Counted from the first letter of the stretch, positions 35,112 through 44,832 are shown. The stretch: 64,000 bases of DNA from Arthrobacter nitroguajacolicus_D (GCF_031455195.1 NZ_JAVDSH010000003.1:372001-436000); one strand, 5' to 3'. Translations and numbers: made by a program. The notes: generated by a model not told the origin, from the sequence alone.

Positions 35112-36728
35112 CTAGCCCTTGGTCCCTGCGTAGGTCCAGAGCCTGATCTGAAGGTGGGCCAGGAGCCGCTCATCCGCGGATTGCAGGTCCACGCCTGCCA
35201 CTTCGCAGGCGCGACGGAGCCTGTAATGAACGGTGTTGCGGTGGACGGCCAACTCCTCGGCGCAGCGGTTCACGTCGCCAAAGAACTCCAGGTAGGTCAG
35301 GAGTGTCAGCGCGAATTCCGGATAGCGGCTGCACAGCCGGGTGATTCCTGCATGACGCAGGGAGGTCCGGGATTCCAGCAACTCCAGCAGTTCCCTGGTC
35401 AGGACGGTTGTTTCCACGTCGCTGTACGAGGCCACCCGAACGTCCGGTGTGGCTTCCATGACTTTGAGGACACTGCGCACGTGATCAAGGGTGGCGTGCA
35501 GGGCGTCCAGGCGCGGAACGATGGGACCGACTGCCGCCTGGACCTGGAAGTGAAGGTGGGTGGTGGCATCACGAACAATGGTGTTGACCAGGCGATTGAT
35601 GGCGGGGAGGGATTTCAGCGGGTCCACATCGGGCAGGATGATGGCCGTTTCCATCCCCAGTGCCCCCACTACGGCGCCTGGTCGGTAGGCTGCCGCATGG
35701 ATTGATGCCACTTTGGACAGCTCTCCCCTGCGGAGCTGAAGCCCGGCCGCACTCTGGCTGAGCCCACCCGCCGAAATCAGGACCAAAGCCGCTGGCTTCG
35801 ATGGATCGATGCCTGCCGATTGGGCCTGCGAATGGACTTGTGCCGTGCCACTGAGCAGGCTGGACACCCGGTCCTCGCGCATCGACTGGGACTGCTCGTT
35901 GCGGTGGCGTACCAATTCGATGGCAGCATGCCTGGCCGCACCCACCATGATGCGGTCCGTGTTGGCCGCCAAAGGTTCAGCACCTTCCTGCAACCAGATG
36001 TATCCCATGACCCGGCTGCCCGCGTGAATGCCGATTGCCACGCGTTCACGAAGACCCGCTTCGAGGTTGGCTTCCACGTGGACTGGCGCTTCAATGGCCT
36101 GCAGGTGCTTGTAGACCCCTGATTCCTTCAGGAGTTTTTGGTACTTTTCAGGGCCCCGCCTCGCCAGGATGGACAGACGGCGGAGCTCGTCAACGTCATT
36201 GGATGCCGGGGAGTAAGCAAGAACCCTGTTGCCCGGATCTTCGATCACTACGTGGCCATTGGTCAGTGTGGCCGTGGTTTGGGCGATCGCGAACAAGTCG
36301 CGGTGAACTGACGTGGGGGTTTCGCCTGGCACATCGTTCTCACGGACCCGGTCCAGTGCGATGCCCTCGAACTTGTCCCAGCGGAGTCCCGGGGCAACCG
36401 CCACCAGTCCAATGCCGGTTGGTTGGAGCAACTCTGCTGCGGCTTCCAACTCGCGTTCACTGCCCTTGACAGCAACTGCTGTGGGACGGCCTGCCATGAT
36501 GCGGCGGAGTGCAGGGAGCGCCGCACGCCCGCGAACGCCGATCAACATGACCAGTGTGCCTGGGCGGATCTCCTCGTCGTCTTCAGCATCAACAATGACA
36601 GTTTCGCGAACGGTTCTGTTGTCCTCTGCCGGGGCCAGCAGCAACCGCGCGTTGCCGACACCCAGATCTTCCAAGACATCGCTCAATAAGGTGACGACGC
36701 CGTCGTCGTCAATTTCCAGGGCTTTCAA
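35112..36728 (-). CDS. PucR-family transcriptional regulator, upstream of glutaminase
   Basis: This 538-residue protein has an N-terminal PucR-type domain (LSDVLEDLGVGNARLLLAPAED), a GAF-like middle (DLFAIAQTTATLTNGHVVIEDPGNRVLAYS), and the C-terminal HTH NRCAEELAVHRNTVHYRLRRACEVAG (about 490-515). The predicted start is TTG at 36728; the frame closes eight codons upstream and no ATG is available nearby. It probably controls glsA and/or the divergent amino-acid permease. Confidence 0.88.
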   Translation of the reverse strand: MKALEIDDDGVVTLLSDVLEDLGVGNARLLLAPAEDNRTVRETVIVDAEDDEEIRPGTLVMLIGVRGRAALPALRRIMAGRPTAVAVKGSERELEAAAELLQPTGIGLVAVAPGLRWDKFEGIALDRVRENDVPGETPTSVHRDLFAIAQTTATLTNGHVVIEDPGNRVLAYSPASNDVDELRRLSILARRGPEKYQKLLKESGVYKHLQAIEAPVHVEANLEAGLRERVAIGIHAGSRVMGYIWLQEGAEPLAANTDRIMVGAARHAAIELVRHRNEQSQSMREDRVSSLLSGTAQVHSQAQSAGIDPSKPAALVLISAGGLSQSAAGLQLRRGELSKVASIHAAAYRPGAVVGALGMETAIILPDVDPLKSLPAINRLVNTIVRDATTHLHFQVQAAVGPIVPRLDALHATLDHVRSVLKVMEATPDVRVASYSDVETTVLTRELLELLESRTSLRHAGITRLCSRYPEFALTLLTYLEFFGDVNRCAEELAVHRNTVHYRLRRACEVAGVDLQSADERLLAHLQIRLWTYAGTKG

Positions 36729-37068
36729 CGAAGCTATCGCTTCCTCTCCACATCAGTTCCTTCAGCAGTACGCTTCCTCGCCATTGAGGGGCGTCGCCGG
36801 TACATGTACGCAGGCACGCACAGCGAGCAACATTACCGGCCCTCCAGAACACCAGTGTTGTCCCCCCGGCACAAGAGCCGGGCCCTGAATTTGGTTCGCC
36901 AGCCAATTTGTTGGTGACGGGAGCGACCTAGAGTTGGTGACTGTCCCACACACCACAAATACTGACTGCAGCGCGGCCATTTTCAGGCGCAACTGCGAGG
37001 CAGCCAGCCCCACGTTGTGGAGTATTGAGCCACCTGTGGTGGCAACGGAGTCAAAGGAGACCCCCGAA
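36729..37068. other. 340-nt intergenic control region
   Basis: No gene is seen. It holds several small palindromes: GTACATGTAC near 36800, AACACCAGTGTT near 36847, a CCCGGC/GCCGGG hairpin near 36876, and TTGG...CCAA near 36900. TTGGTG with AATACT 18 nt later (to about 36962) is a plausible promoter for the permease. The density of palindromes fits a divergent regulatory region. Confidence 0.4.
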
Positions 37069-38547
37069 GTGATACCCACCCCTGCGTCCACACAAACCCT
37101 TCCTTCCCCAACAGACCTGGCTGCCAGTCCGCCGTCGAACGCTTTCGCCCAAGAGGAAACTGGCTACCGCAAGACCCTCAAGCCCCGGCAGATACAAATG
37201 ATCGCCATCGGCGGTGCGATCGGTACGGGGCTCTTCATGGGTGCCGGAGGCCGCCTGAGCGGATCCGGACCCGCGCTGGTGCTGGTCTATGCCGTCTGCG
37301 GATTCTTCGCGTTCCTGATCCTGCGGGCGCTGGGCGAGTTGGTGCTGTACCGCCCCACCTCCGGCTCGTTCGTTTCCTATGCCCGCGAGTTCTACGGCGA
37401 GAAAATGGCCTACACCGCGGGCTGGCTCTACTTCCTGAACTGGGCCATGACCTCCATAGTGGACGTCACCGCGGTTGCCCTGTACGTGAAGTTCTGGGGC
37501 CAATATTGGGCACCCATCAACGACATCCCGCAGTGGTTGATCGCGTTGATCGCTCTGGTAGTGGTGCTCTCCCTGAACCTGGTGTCCGTGAAGATCTTTG
37601 GCGAGATGGAGTTCTGGTTCGCCATGATCAAGGTGGGCGCCTTGGTGACGTTCCTCGTGGTGGGAATCTGCTTCATTGTTTTCGGTGGACGGACGGACGT
37701 TGGCGTTCCGGGCTTCAACGTCATCGCTGAGAACGGCGGCATGTTCCCCATGGGCTCCGTGGCGCCGCTCCTGGCCATCAGCGGCGTGGTGTTCGCCTAC
37801 GCCGCCGTGGAACTTGTAGGCACTGCAGCCGGCGAAACCGCCGAACCCCACAAGGTGATGCCCAAGGCCGTGAACACCGTAGTAATCCGCATCGGGGTGT
37901 TCTACGTGGGCTCCGTCCTGCTGCTCTCGCTCCTGCTTCCCTTCACGTCCTACAAGGCCGGCGAGTCCCCCTTTGTCACCTTCTTCTCGCACCTCGGCGA
38001 TCCGCAGGCCGGAGCCATCTCCGCCTCCGTGATGAACTTCGTGGTCCTCACCGCCGCGCTCTCCAGCCTCAACGCCGGCCTCTATTCCACTGGCCGCATC
38101 CTCCGGTCCATGGCTGTGAATGGCTCGGCTCCGCAATTCACCGGACGGATCAGCGCGTCCGGAGTGCCCTACGGTGGCATCCTCCTGACAGCGGTCATCA
38201 CCCTGGTGGGCGTTGGATTGAACGCCGTTGTCCCCTCGCAGGTCTTTGAGATCGTGCTGGAAATCTCGGCGGTGGGCATCATCGGCGGCTGGGCCACCAT
38301 CATGCTCTGCCACATCAAGCTCCAGCGGTGGGTCCGCAGCGGCAAGGTGGTCCGCCCGGCCTTCCGGCTGTTCGGAGCACCCTTTACCTCCTACCTCACG
38401 CTTGGGTTCCTGGCCTTTGTCCTGGTCACCATGGGGTTCTCGGAAACAGGTCGATGGGTGCTGGCCTCGTTGCTGGTGCTGGCTCCGCTGCTGATAGCCG
38501 GCTGGTACGCGTATCGCGGCCGCATCCGCACAGCCCTGACGTCCTAG
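37069..38547 (+). CDS. amino-acid permease of the AAT/GabP-AnsP type
   Basis: This 492-residue APC transporter has twelve membrane segments. RQIQMIAIGGAIGTGLFMGAG is the TM1 motif, with GELVLYRPTSGSFVSYAREFYG next, as in asparagine, proline and GABA permeases. The GTG at 37069 (IPTPASTQTLPSP) is chosen since AAAGGAG lies 9 bases before it; the frame is open to 36934 but the extra stretch is not conserved-looking. It is followed after 28 bases by the decarboxylase-family gene, so the substrate may be a basic amino acid (inference). Confidence 0.9.
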   Translation: MIPTPASTQTLPSPTDLAASPPSNAFAQEETGYRKTLKPRQIQMIAIGGAIGTGLFMGAGGRLSGSGPALVLVYAVCGFFAFLILRALGELVLYRPTSGSFVSYAREFYGEKMAYTAGWLYFLNWAMTSIVDVTAVALYVKFWGQYWAPINDIPQWLIALIALVVVLSLNLVSVKIFGEMEFWFAMIKVGALVTFLVVGICFIVFGGRTDVGVPGFNVIAENGGMFPMGSVAPLLAISGVVFAYAAVELVGTAAGETAEPHKVMPKAVNTVVIRIGVFYVGSVLLLSLLLPFTSYKAGESPFVTFFSHLGDPQAGAISASVMNFVVLTAALSSLNAGLYSTGRILRSMAVNGSAPQFTGRISASGVPYGGILLTAVITLVGVGLNAVVPSQVFEIVLEISAVGIIGGWATIMLCHIKLQRWVRSGKVVRPAFRLFGAPFTSYLTLGFLAFVLVTMGFSETGRWVLASLLVLAPLLIAGWYAYRGRIRTALTS

Positions 38548-38575
38548 ACCCCTTTCCGGTTTGAAAGTGAAACAC

Positions 38576-41293
38576 ATGAGCACCCCTTCCCCGTCCCCCA
38601 GAATCGGCACCCCCAGCAGGGCCTGGCGGTCCCGAGCCGACGCATGGGAGTTCCTGGGATACGCCCTCAGGCAGCTCGCTTCCGCCCGACACCAGGAATC
38701 CGGTTTGCTGTCCCAGATCGACCGGACTTTTGCCCTCCTGGCAGCGGTGGAACCGTATTGGGCAGAGCCTGGAGTAAACGCCGTGGCGCAGTTGCGCCAA
38801 TTAGTCGACGACGGCGAACCCCAGGCCGCGCTCCAGCTTCTGGGCGGTTTGTCCCACCTCCCGCTCGCCTCTGCCGGGGAAACAGCTGCGGTGCCGCGCG
38901 CTGAGCTCCCGGACGAGGAAGTTGTTGACCAGTCCGAGCCGGCGGAGCGGCCACGCTTTGAGGTCCTGGTGGTGGATACCATTGAGCCCGAAGAAGCCGA
39001 GGCGCTCAAGAACACCATGGCTGCGCAGCGCCGCCCTTCGGATGCGTTCGCGTACACGGTCAACGTGGTTCCCAGCTATGAGGATGCCTTGGTGGCCATC
39101 ATGCTGAACCCCGATATCCAGTCCGTTGTTCTTCGCCCGGGCTTCTCCCTCCGCAGCGCCCACCTGTTGGGCAGCGACCTCCAACGATTCCTGGTCCGGC
39201 ACACTTCCGCAGACTTGCAGGACTCGCGGCCTATCGAGCGGATCCTCGCGCTGGCCGAGGCTGTCTCCGGGCTTCGGCCGGAGCTTGATGTCTACCTGGT
39301 GGCAGGGGTTTCCATCGAGTCCCTGGCTGGATCCTTGACGCGAAGATTCCGGCGGATTTTCCGGCGACAGGATCATCTGGACCTGCATCTGTCACTGCTG
39401 TCCGGGGTGGCTGAACGCTACGAAACGCCGTTCTTCACCGCTCTGCAGGACTACAGCCGCCGCCCGGCCAGCGTCTTCCACGCCCTGCCGATTTCCCGGG
39501 GCGCGTCGGTGGGGACTTCACCGTGGATCCGGGACATGGCCGATTTTTATGGGACAAACCTGCTGCTGGCCGAAACCTCCGCCACCTCGGGCGGTCTGGA
39601 CTCTTTGCTGGATCCGCATGGGTCCATCAAACGCGCACAGGAACTCGCGGCCCGGGCCTTCGGGGCGCAAAGAACCTACTTTGTCACCAACGGCACGTCC
39701 ACGGCCAACAAAATCGTGCATCAATCGCTGCTTGCCCCGGGCGATGTTGTGCTGGTGGACCGGAACTGCCACAAATCGCACCACTACGCGTTCGTGCTCG
39801 CGGGCGCCCGGGTTTCGTACCTGGACGCCTATCCCTTGGACAAGTACGCCTTTTATGGTGCTGTCCCCCTGGCCAGCCTCAAACGCAGGCTCCTGGAATA
39901 CCGGCGGGCAGGCAGGCTTCACGAGGTGAAAATGGTGACCCTCACCAACTGCACCTTTGACGGCGTTGTGTACGACGTCGAAAGGGTCATGGAGGAATGC
40001 CTGGCCATCAAACCGGATCTCGTCTTCCTGTGGGATGAGGCGTGGTTTGCCTTCGCCCGCTCCCATCCGGTGTACCGACGTCGAACCGGCATGGCGGCTG
40101 CAGCCTCCCTGGAAACATCCTTCAGCGATCCTGCCTACGCAGCCCGGTACGCGGAACAGGCCGCCGCCCTTCATGACCCGGTCACCGGCGAACCCGTTGA
40201 TGACGAAACCTGGCTCACCACCAGGCTGATTCCGGATCCTGCCAAGGCACGTTTGCGGGTCTACGCAACGCAGTCGACCCACAAAACGTTGACCTCGCTG
40301 CGGCAGGGTTCCATGATCCACGTGTTTGACCAGGATTTCGCCGGCTCCAACCGGGAGTCCTTCCGCGAGGCGTACATGACCCACACGTCAACCTCGCCGA
40401 ATTATCAGATCCTGGCGTCCCTGGACATTGGCAGACGACAGGTGGAACTGGAAGGTTTCGGCCTGGTGCAACGGCAATCCGACCTTGCCGTGTCCGTGGC
40501 CCAAGCCGTGGCCAGGCATCCCCTGCTGAAGAAGTACTTCCGGGTGCTTTCCTCGCGGGACCTCATCGGTCCGCGCTACAGGGAAACCGGCTCCAGCATG
40601 CCGCTGCGGGATGGGCTGTCGGAGCTGGACGAGGCCTGGCAGCGGGACGAGTTCGTCATCGATCCAAGCCGCCTGACGCTGGACATCAGCAAGACAGGGA
40701 TCGACGGCGACACTTTCCGCCACAGCTACCTCATGGACGATCACGGCATCCAAGTGAACAAGACGTCACGGAACACTGTGCTGTTCATGACCAACATCGG
40801 CACTTCGCGAAGCTCCGTGGCGTACCTGATCGAGGTCCTGGTGAAACTCGCTGAAGGCTTTGAGAACCCGCATCCTTCGGCGCGGCAGCGGTCACTTCCT
40901 GCCGCCTCCGACGCTCCCCGTCCTACTCCCCCGCTCCCGGATTTCAGCACTTTTGCCGCGCGCTTCCGTACGGATGATTCCTGCGAGGACGGTGATATCC
41001 GGGCCGCCTACTTTGAGAGTTACAAGCCCGATTCCACGGTGTACCTGTCCGCAGCTCAGGTGGCTTCCGCCGTGGCCAAGGGACAAGAGGTGGTGTCCGC
41101 TGGTTTCGTGACGCCGTATCCGCCGGGCTTTCCCATCCTGGTCCCTGGCCAGGTGGTCACCCGGCAGACCCTCGAATTCATGGCTGCTTTGGATACTCGT
41201 GAAATTCATGGGTTCGACCACGAACAGGGGTACCGGGTGTTCGCGGAGCCTGCTTCTTCTTCTGTTCTCGAGCTGGTGGCGGTGGCGTCCTAG
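38576..41293 (+). CDS. Orn/Lys/Arg decarboxylase-family PLP enzyme
   Basis: This 905-residue protein is large for the family. The first 130 residues are helical and unlike the usual wing domain; a CheY-like wing follows (FEVLVVDTIEPEEAEALK). The PLP core has FVTNGTSTANKIVHQSLLAPGDVVLVDRNCHKSHHY, FLWDEAWFAF and the Schiff-base lysine in TQSTHKTLTSLRQGS. The C-terminal domain ends PYPPGFPILVPGQ. It would decarboxylate arginine, lysine or ornithine; which one cannot be read. The ATG at 38576 follows GAAAGTGA. It is convergent with and overlaps the LLM gene by 4 bases. Confidence 0.9.
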   Translation: MSTPSPSPRIGTPSRAWRSRADAWEFLGYALRQLASARHQESGLLSQIDRTFALLAAVEPYWAEPGVNAVAQLRQLVDDGEPQAALQLLGGLSHLPLASAGETAAVPRAELPDEEVVDQSEPAERPRFEVLVVDTIEPEEAEALKNTMAAQRRPSDAFAYTVNVVPSYEDALVAIMLNPDIQSVVLRPGFSLRSAHLLGSDLQRFLVRHTSADLQDSRPIERILALAEAVSGLRPELDVYLVAGVSIESLAGSLTRRFRRIFRRQDHLDLHLSLLSGVAERYETPFFTALQDYSRRPASVFHALPISRGASVGTSPWIRDMADFYGTNLLLAETSATSGGLDSLLDPHGSIKRAQELAARAFGAQRTYFVTNGTSTANKIVHQSLLAPGDVVLVDRNCHKSHHYAFVLAGARVSYLDAYPLDKYAFYGAVPLASLKRRLLEYRRAGRLHEVKMVTLTNCTFDGVVYDVERVMEECLAIKPDLVFLWDEAWFAFARSHPVYRRRTGMAAAASLETSFSDPAYAARYAEQAAALHDPVTGEPVDDETWLTTRLIPDPAKARLRVYATQSTHKTLTSLRQGSMIHVFDQDFAGSNRESFREAYMTHTSTSPNYQILASLDIGRRQVELEGFGLVQRQSDLAVSVAQAVARHPLLKKYFRVLSSRDLIGPRYRETGSSMPLRDGLSELDEAWQRDEFVIDPSRLTLDISKTGIDGDTFRHSYLMDDHGIQVNKTSRNTVLFMTNIGTSRSSVAYLIEVLVKLAEGFENPHPSARQRSLPAASDAPRPTPPLPDFSTFAARFRTDDSCEDGDIRAAYFESYKPDSTVYLSAAQVASAVAKGQEVVSAGFVTPYPPGFPILVPGQVVTRQTLEFMAALDTREIHGFDHEQGYRVFAEPASSSVLELVAVAS

Positions 41294-42327
41294 GCTTTCG
41301 CGTTCCAACCGAAAGCAGGGGCGACGTGCTTGGCGACGTTGCCCAGCAGCTTGGCGTTGTAGTCGACGCCAAGCTGGTTGGGCACTGTGAGCAGGACCGT
41401 GTCGGCTGCTTGCACGGCTGCGTCCTTCGCCAGTTCGTCCGCTAATTGATCCGGCTCGCCGATGTAGCTTTTCCCGAAACGGGACAACGCGCCGTCGAGA
41501 ATTCCTACCTGGTCCTGGCTGTCCGCTTGGGCACGCAGACCGAAGTAGTGGTTGTCGACGTCGTCCACGATGGGGATCACGCTGCGGCTCACAGAGATCC
41601 TTGGCTCGAAGTCATGCCCGGCGGCGGCCCAGGCTTCGCGGAACATCCGGATCTGCTCTGCCTGCAGTTCGTCGAAGGGAACACCGGTGTCCTCGGTAAG
41701 AAGGGTTGAGCTCATCAGGTTCATCCCCTGCTCAGCAGCCCACACGGCCGTTTTGCGGGTTCCGGCGCCCCACCAGATCCGCTGAGGGAGGCCGGGTGAC
41801 TGGGGTTGGATGGGCAGCAGACCTGTGGCCCCACCGGCGTAGTGCGGGTCCGCTTCGGCCACCCCGTGCCCGGCGATGGCTTTGCGGAACAATGCGGTGT
41901 GGCGGCGGGCCATGTCGCCGCCGTCCTCACCGTCCTCGGGGACGTAGCCGAAGTTCGCTGCTCCGTTCCGTGCGGGTTCGGGTGAACCACGGCTCACTCC
42001 GAGCTGCAACCGCCCATCACTGATGAGGTCAGTGGCTGCTGCTTCCTCGGCCATGTAGAGGCTGTTTTCGTATCTCATGTCGATCACGCCGGTGCCCATT
42101 TCGATCCGGCTGGTCCGTGCCGCAATAGCGCTCAGCAGTGGAAACGGCGATGCTTGCTGCCGGGCGAAGTGATGCACCCGGAAGAACGCTCCGTCGATTC
42201 CCAGTTCCTCGGCAGCTACCGCCAGTTCGATGCCCTGCTTCAGGGCCTCCCCAGCCGTGGGTACGAGGGAACCCGGGACACGAGCCCAGTGACCGAAGGA
42301 CAGGAAACCGATCCGTTTGTTGTGCAT
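41290..42327 (-). CDS. LLM-class flavin-dependent oxidoreductase
   Basis: This 345-residue luciferase-like monooxygenase begins RIGFLSFGHWA. It has DGAFFRVHHFARQQASPFPLLSAIAARTSRIEMGTGVIDMRYENSLYMAEEAAATDLIS in the barrel, here only summarised by its position (residues 46-105), and LQLGVSRGSPEPA next. Such enzymes use FMN or F420; the substrate is unknown. The ATG at 42327 is preferred because homologous proteins start there; the frame extends to 42483. Confidence 0.88.
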   Translation of the reverse strand: MHNKRIGFLSFGHWARVPGSLVPTAGEALKQGIELAVAAEELGIDGAFFRVHHFARQQASPFPLLSAIAARTSRIEMGTGVIDMRYENSLYMAEEAAATDLISDGRLQLGVSRGSPEPARNGAANFGYVPEDGEDGGDMARRHTALFRKAIAGHGVAEADPHYAGGATGLLPIQPQSPGLPQRIWWGAGTRKTAVWAAEQGMNLMSSTLLTEDTGVPFDELQAEQIRMFREAWAAAGHDFEPRISVSRSVIPIVDDVDNHYFGLRAQADSQDQVGILDGALSRFGKSYIGEPDQLADELAKDAAVQAADTVLLTVPNQLGVDYNAKLLGNVAKHVAPAFGWNAKA

Positions 42328-42402
42328 GTTCGGGACAACTCCGCGGGGGCCCGGAGAATTCCGAGGACCCCTCGCCGACTGCTCAGCGCTTTCCGAAAGT
42401 GG

Positions 42403-42433
42403 TTCAGAATCCTGGGAGTGCATTAGGTATAGT
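42403..42433 (+). promoter_or_regulatory. possible promoter of the hydrolase/lipoprotein locus
   Basis: TTCAGA (42403-42408) and TATAGT (42428-42433) are separated by 19 nt. TGGAGTAAA then precedes the ATG at 42470. The spacing is slightly long. Confidence 0.4.
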
Positions 42434-42469
42434 GCAGCCGTCGGAGGTTTATCTATTTGATGGAGTAAA

Positions 42470-44192
42470 ATGAATTTCGACACGGGGGTTGCCGATCGTC
42501 CGATCGGTGCATGTCGAGACGCAGCGCGTACGCTGCAGGATCAACGTGGCGGACGAGAATCCATCTCAGCGGCTGCCCTCACGGAATTCCGCGGCGTGTT
42601 CGCAGACTGCTTCCGCGTAACCGTTGCCTCTGAACGGGCGGCCCGTTCGGAGCTGGTCCATATGTTGGAAGACGTTGCCCATCGGGTACAGAAAGCGAAG
42701 AGCGCCGCGGAGGTTGAGCGGCGTCGCTCGGATCAGGTGACGGAGTGGGCAGGATCCAGGACGGCTCAGACCGAGGCGCGGCCAATAGAGTCAGTGCAGC
42801 TGTGTCCGAGTTCGAGGACAAGTGCTCCTGGGCGCACTCTGATCTCGACGCTGTCCGTGGCGGGCTGCGACGGTTTCTGGAAGACAACCATCAGGACGCG
42901 ACCCGGCTTCCGACATCGCGTCGACGTTCCGCGCCGCCGGTGGCAGCGGAGACGTCGGCCAGGTAACGGTATCGAACGGCCTTCTGGTGCTTGCCACGGC
43001 GCCGATGACCTTATCGGGTGTGGCGCTGCTGGGCTACTTGTCCACTGCCTCCGAGGCTGACGTGAAGGCATTGGCCACAATACCCGTATGGCAGCAGACC
43101 CTGCGAGGCATGGACCCATCGAAAATCGGGGCTTGGTGGGCGGGCCTGAAAACGGGAGCCCACCCTGCAGCGAACGAGTCCGGGTTCACGCAGGTGCAGG
43201 AACTGCTGCTGGCTGCGGCTCCGGCCATGTTCGGCGCTTTGGACGGGATGCCCGCACTGGCCCGGGTCCGGGCTAACCAGTTGAACGCGCCAAGCTTGCT
43301 CCGGGCGGCGGAGAACGACCTGGAAACAGCCCTGAAGTTGTCGGGGATCGGCCAAGCACACCACGACCCGAACCGAACAAAAATGCTGCAAAATGAGGTG
43401 GCATACCTGAAGCAGGTGGAAGCCGGGGAGGTACAGCTTTACCTCTATGACCGGGACCAGTCCCGGATCGTGGAAATGATCGGCACCCAGGGCCCCGACA
43501 CACGGCACGTGATCACCTACGTCCCAGGAACCTTCACCGGGATGAACATCTTCTACACAGGCGGCGTACAGCAGGTCTCGACATACCTCACTAGCAGGGT
43601 GCCGGGGACGGTGGCGTTCGTGTACAAGGATGGGCGGTTCCCCGGGGAGGAGGACACCGCCGGCGGTCCCAACCTGGCGAGAATCAGGGAGGCGAACGAT
43701 GAGAAACTTGCACGCACGTCAGGGCAGCAACTGGCAGGTTTCGAAACCGGAATGCGCACTGACCCCTACCTGAACGGTGCCGAGCAAACTGGCATCGGGC
43801 ACAGCTGGGGCCTGGCGATCGTCACCGGCTCCGAGGTCGCCGGAGCGCGATACGACAAGGTGGTCTCCCTCGCCGGGGCCGGCATGCTCCCGGACTGGAA
43901 ACCACAGGCAACCACGGAATACTCGAACCTGTACGACTATGATCTGCCCGTCCATGGTCAGGGAGTTCCCAACCCCATCACCAATACAGGGGTGGTTTGG
44001 AATGGAAATAACCCCATTCATCGGGATGAGTTCGAACAGCACTACTACCGCGGCCCCCACGACGACCAACTTAGGGCGATCAACACCGTCGAAGAAGGGA
44101 ACATCCTCATGGAAAACCACAACCTCATCGCCTCAAACAGCGAGGACAACGAGCAAGTGCTCAAGGACATACGCGGAATTGTGGCTCGATGA
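42470..44192 (+). pseudogene. large T7SS-associated alpha/beta-hydrolase (DUF1023 type), broken by two frameshifts
   Basis: A single coding sequence can be followed through three frames. From 42470 (good GGAG) a helical N-terminal domain runs to about 42780. The frame then shifts and continues with ANRVSAAVSEFEDKC to about 42905. It shifts again to ASDIASTFRAAGG and on to the stop at 44192. At both points a GG doublet (42780-42781 and 42905-42906), if restored to GGG, rejoins the frames. The middle has WWAGLKTG...PAMFGALDGMPALARVRANQL, seen in actinobacterial type VII-linked hydrolases; the nucleophile elbow is GHSWG. Either a recent pseudogene or two sequencing errors. It overlaps the lipoprotein start by 4 bases. 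Confidence 0.75.
42987..44192 (+). CDS. intact C-terminal open frame of the hydrolase
   Basis: This 401-codon uninterrupted part begins at a GTG without a ribosome site, so independent translation is doubtful. It contains the GMPALARVRANQLN signature (about residues 90-104), a predicted beta-sheet core (RHVITYVPGTFTGMN), the nucleophile elbow GHSWGLAIVTGSE (about 270-282), and the C-terminal tail ENHNLIASNSEDNEQVLKDIRG, part of which is duplicated downstream. The elbow has Trp where GHSYG is usual. See the spanning entry for the frame analysis. Confidence 0.6.
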   Translation: MLATAPMTLSGVALLGYLSTASEADVKALATIPVWQQTLRGMDPSKIGAWWAGLKTGAHPAANESGFTQVQELLLAAAPAMFGALDGMPALARVRANQLNAPSLLRAAENDLETALKLSGIGQAHHDPNRTKMLQNEVAYLKQVEAGEVQLYLYDRDQSRIVEMIGTQGPDTRHVITYVPGTFTGMNIFYTGGVQQVSTYLTSRVPGTVAFVYKDGRFPGEEDTAGGPNLARIREANDEKLARTSGQQLAGFETGMRTDPYLNGAEQTGIGHSWGLAIVTGSEVAGARYDKVVSLAGAGMLPDWKPQATTEYSNLYDYDLPVHGQGVPNPITNTGVVWNGNNPIHRDEFEQHYYRGPHDDQLRAINTVEEGNILMENHNLIASNSEDNEQVLKDIRGIVAR

Positions 44193-44743
44193 GGGCGCGT
44201 CGCGGTGCCATGGCGTTGTTGCTGGTGGCAGGTTCGATCGGGCTCGCCGCTTGTGCTGGAAACCCCAACACGGGTTCAATCCAGTCGACTGCGCCAACGC
44301 CTACTAAAACACAAGAGGAACCGATGAAAGCTGAACTGACCTGGCAGGAGGCGAAAGTCCAGGCCCAAGCAATGGAACTGGAGATCGCCGCCCTGATCCC
44401 AAAAGACGCTGTTATCTCGATCGATCAGAAGAAGAAGGGCATGCTTCTGTCTTGCAACAAAGCCCAACACAAATGGAAGGGTTCAACCACCATCACGGTT
44501 GCCGAAGGAACGAACATTGAGCCGATGGTGAAGGACATCGAAGCCCACTATCAGGGCGGCCTCTTTGGAGTCAGGAACAGGCTTGACATCAGGGGTTCCT
44601 ATGAAGTTCAAATGATCGCTCGCAGCGGAAGCGGGGAGAACTACATTGTCGCCGAAGGCCTAGCCCCAAACCAGATTGACATCGATTCGGGCTCGCCGTG
44701 CTTCACCTTACCCGAGGGCATCTATGCAGGTGGGGACTTCTAA
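44189..44743 (+). CDS. lipoprotein, copy 1 (putative immunity-type protein)
   Basis: This 184-residue protein has a lipoprotein signal: short basic N-terminus, hydrophobic segment, and lipobox LAAC. A Pro/Thr linker leads to a globular domain. Conserved features shared with copy 2 are TWQEAK, QAMELEIAALIPKD, LLSCNKAQHKWKGSTT and DSGSPCFTLPEGIY; the two Cys may form a disulfide. Its ATG overlaps the hydrolase stop (ATGA), so the two would be co-translated. I recognise no named family. Position and duplication suggest immunity against the hydrolase. Confidence 0.85.
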   Translation: MRARRGAMALLLVAGSIGLAACAGNPNTGSIQSTAPTPTKTQEEPMKAELTWQEAKVQAQAMELEIAALIPKDAVISIDQKKKGMLLSCNKAQHKWKGSTTITVAEGTNIEPMVKDIEAHYQGGLFGVRNRLDIRGSYEVQMIARSGSGENYIVAEGLAPNQIDIDSGSPCFTLPEGIYAGGDF

Positions 44744-44748
44744 TCCTC

Positions 44749-44832
44749 ATGGAAAACCACAACCTCATCGCCTCCAACAGCGAGAACAACATGAAAGCGC
44801 TTGAAAACATGCTTGGAATCGTGACTCGATGA
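44749..44832 (+). pseudogene. 27-codon remnant of the hydrolase C-terminus
   Basis: MENHNLIASNSENNMKAL... ends in GIVTR and stop, matching the last 27 residues of the hydrolase with changes. Its TGA overlaps the ATG of lipoprotein copy 2 exactly as in the parent pair. It has no ribosome site and is best read as a leftover of the duplication, though it could still couple translation into copy 2. Confidence 0.8.

Noticed and set aside
37051..39063. Very long open frame (670 codons) on the minus strand
   Set aside because: It lies opposite the permease and decarboxylase genes, is rich in Gly/His/Glu without domain patterns, and arises from third-position GC bias.
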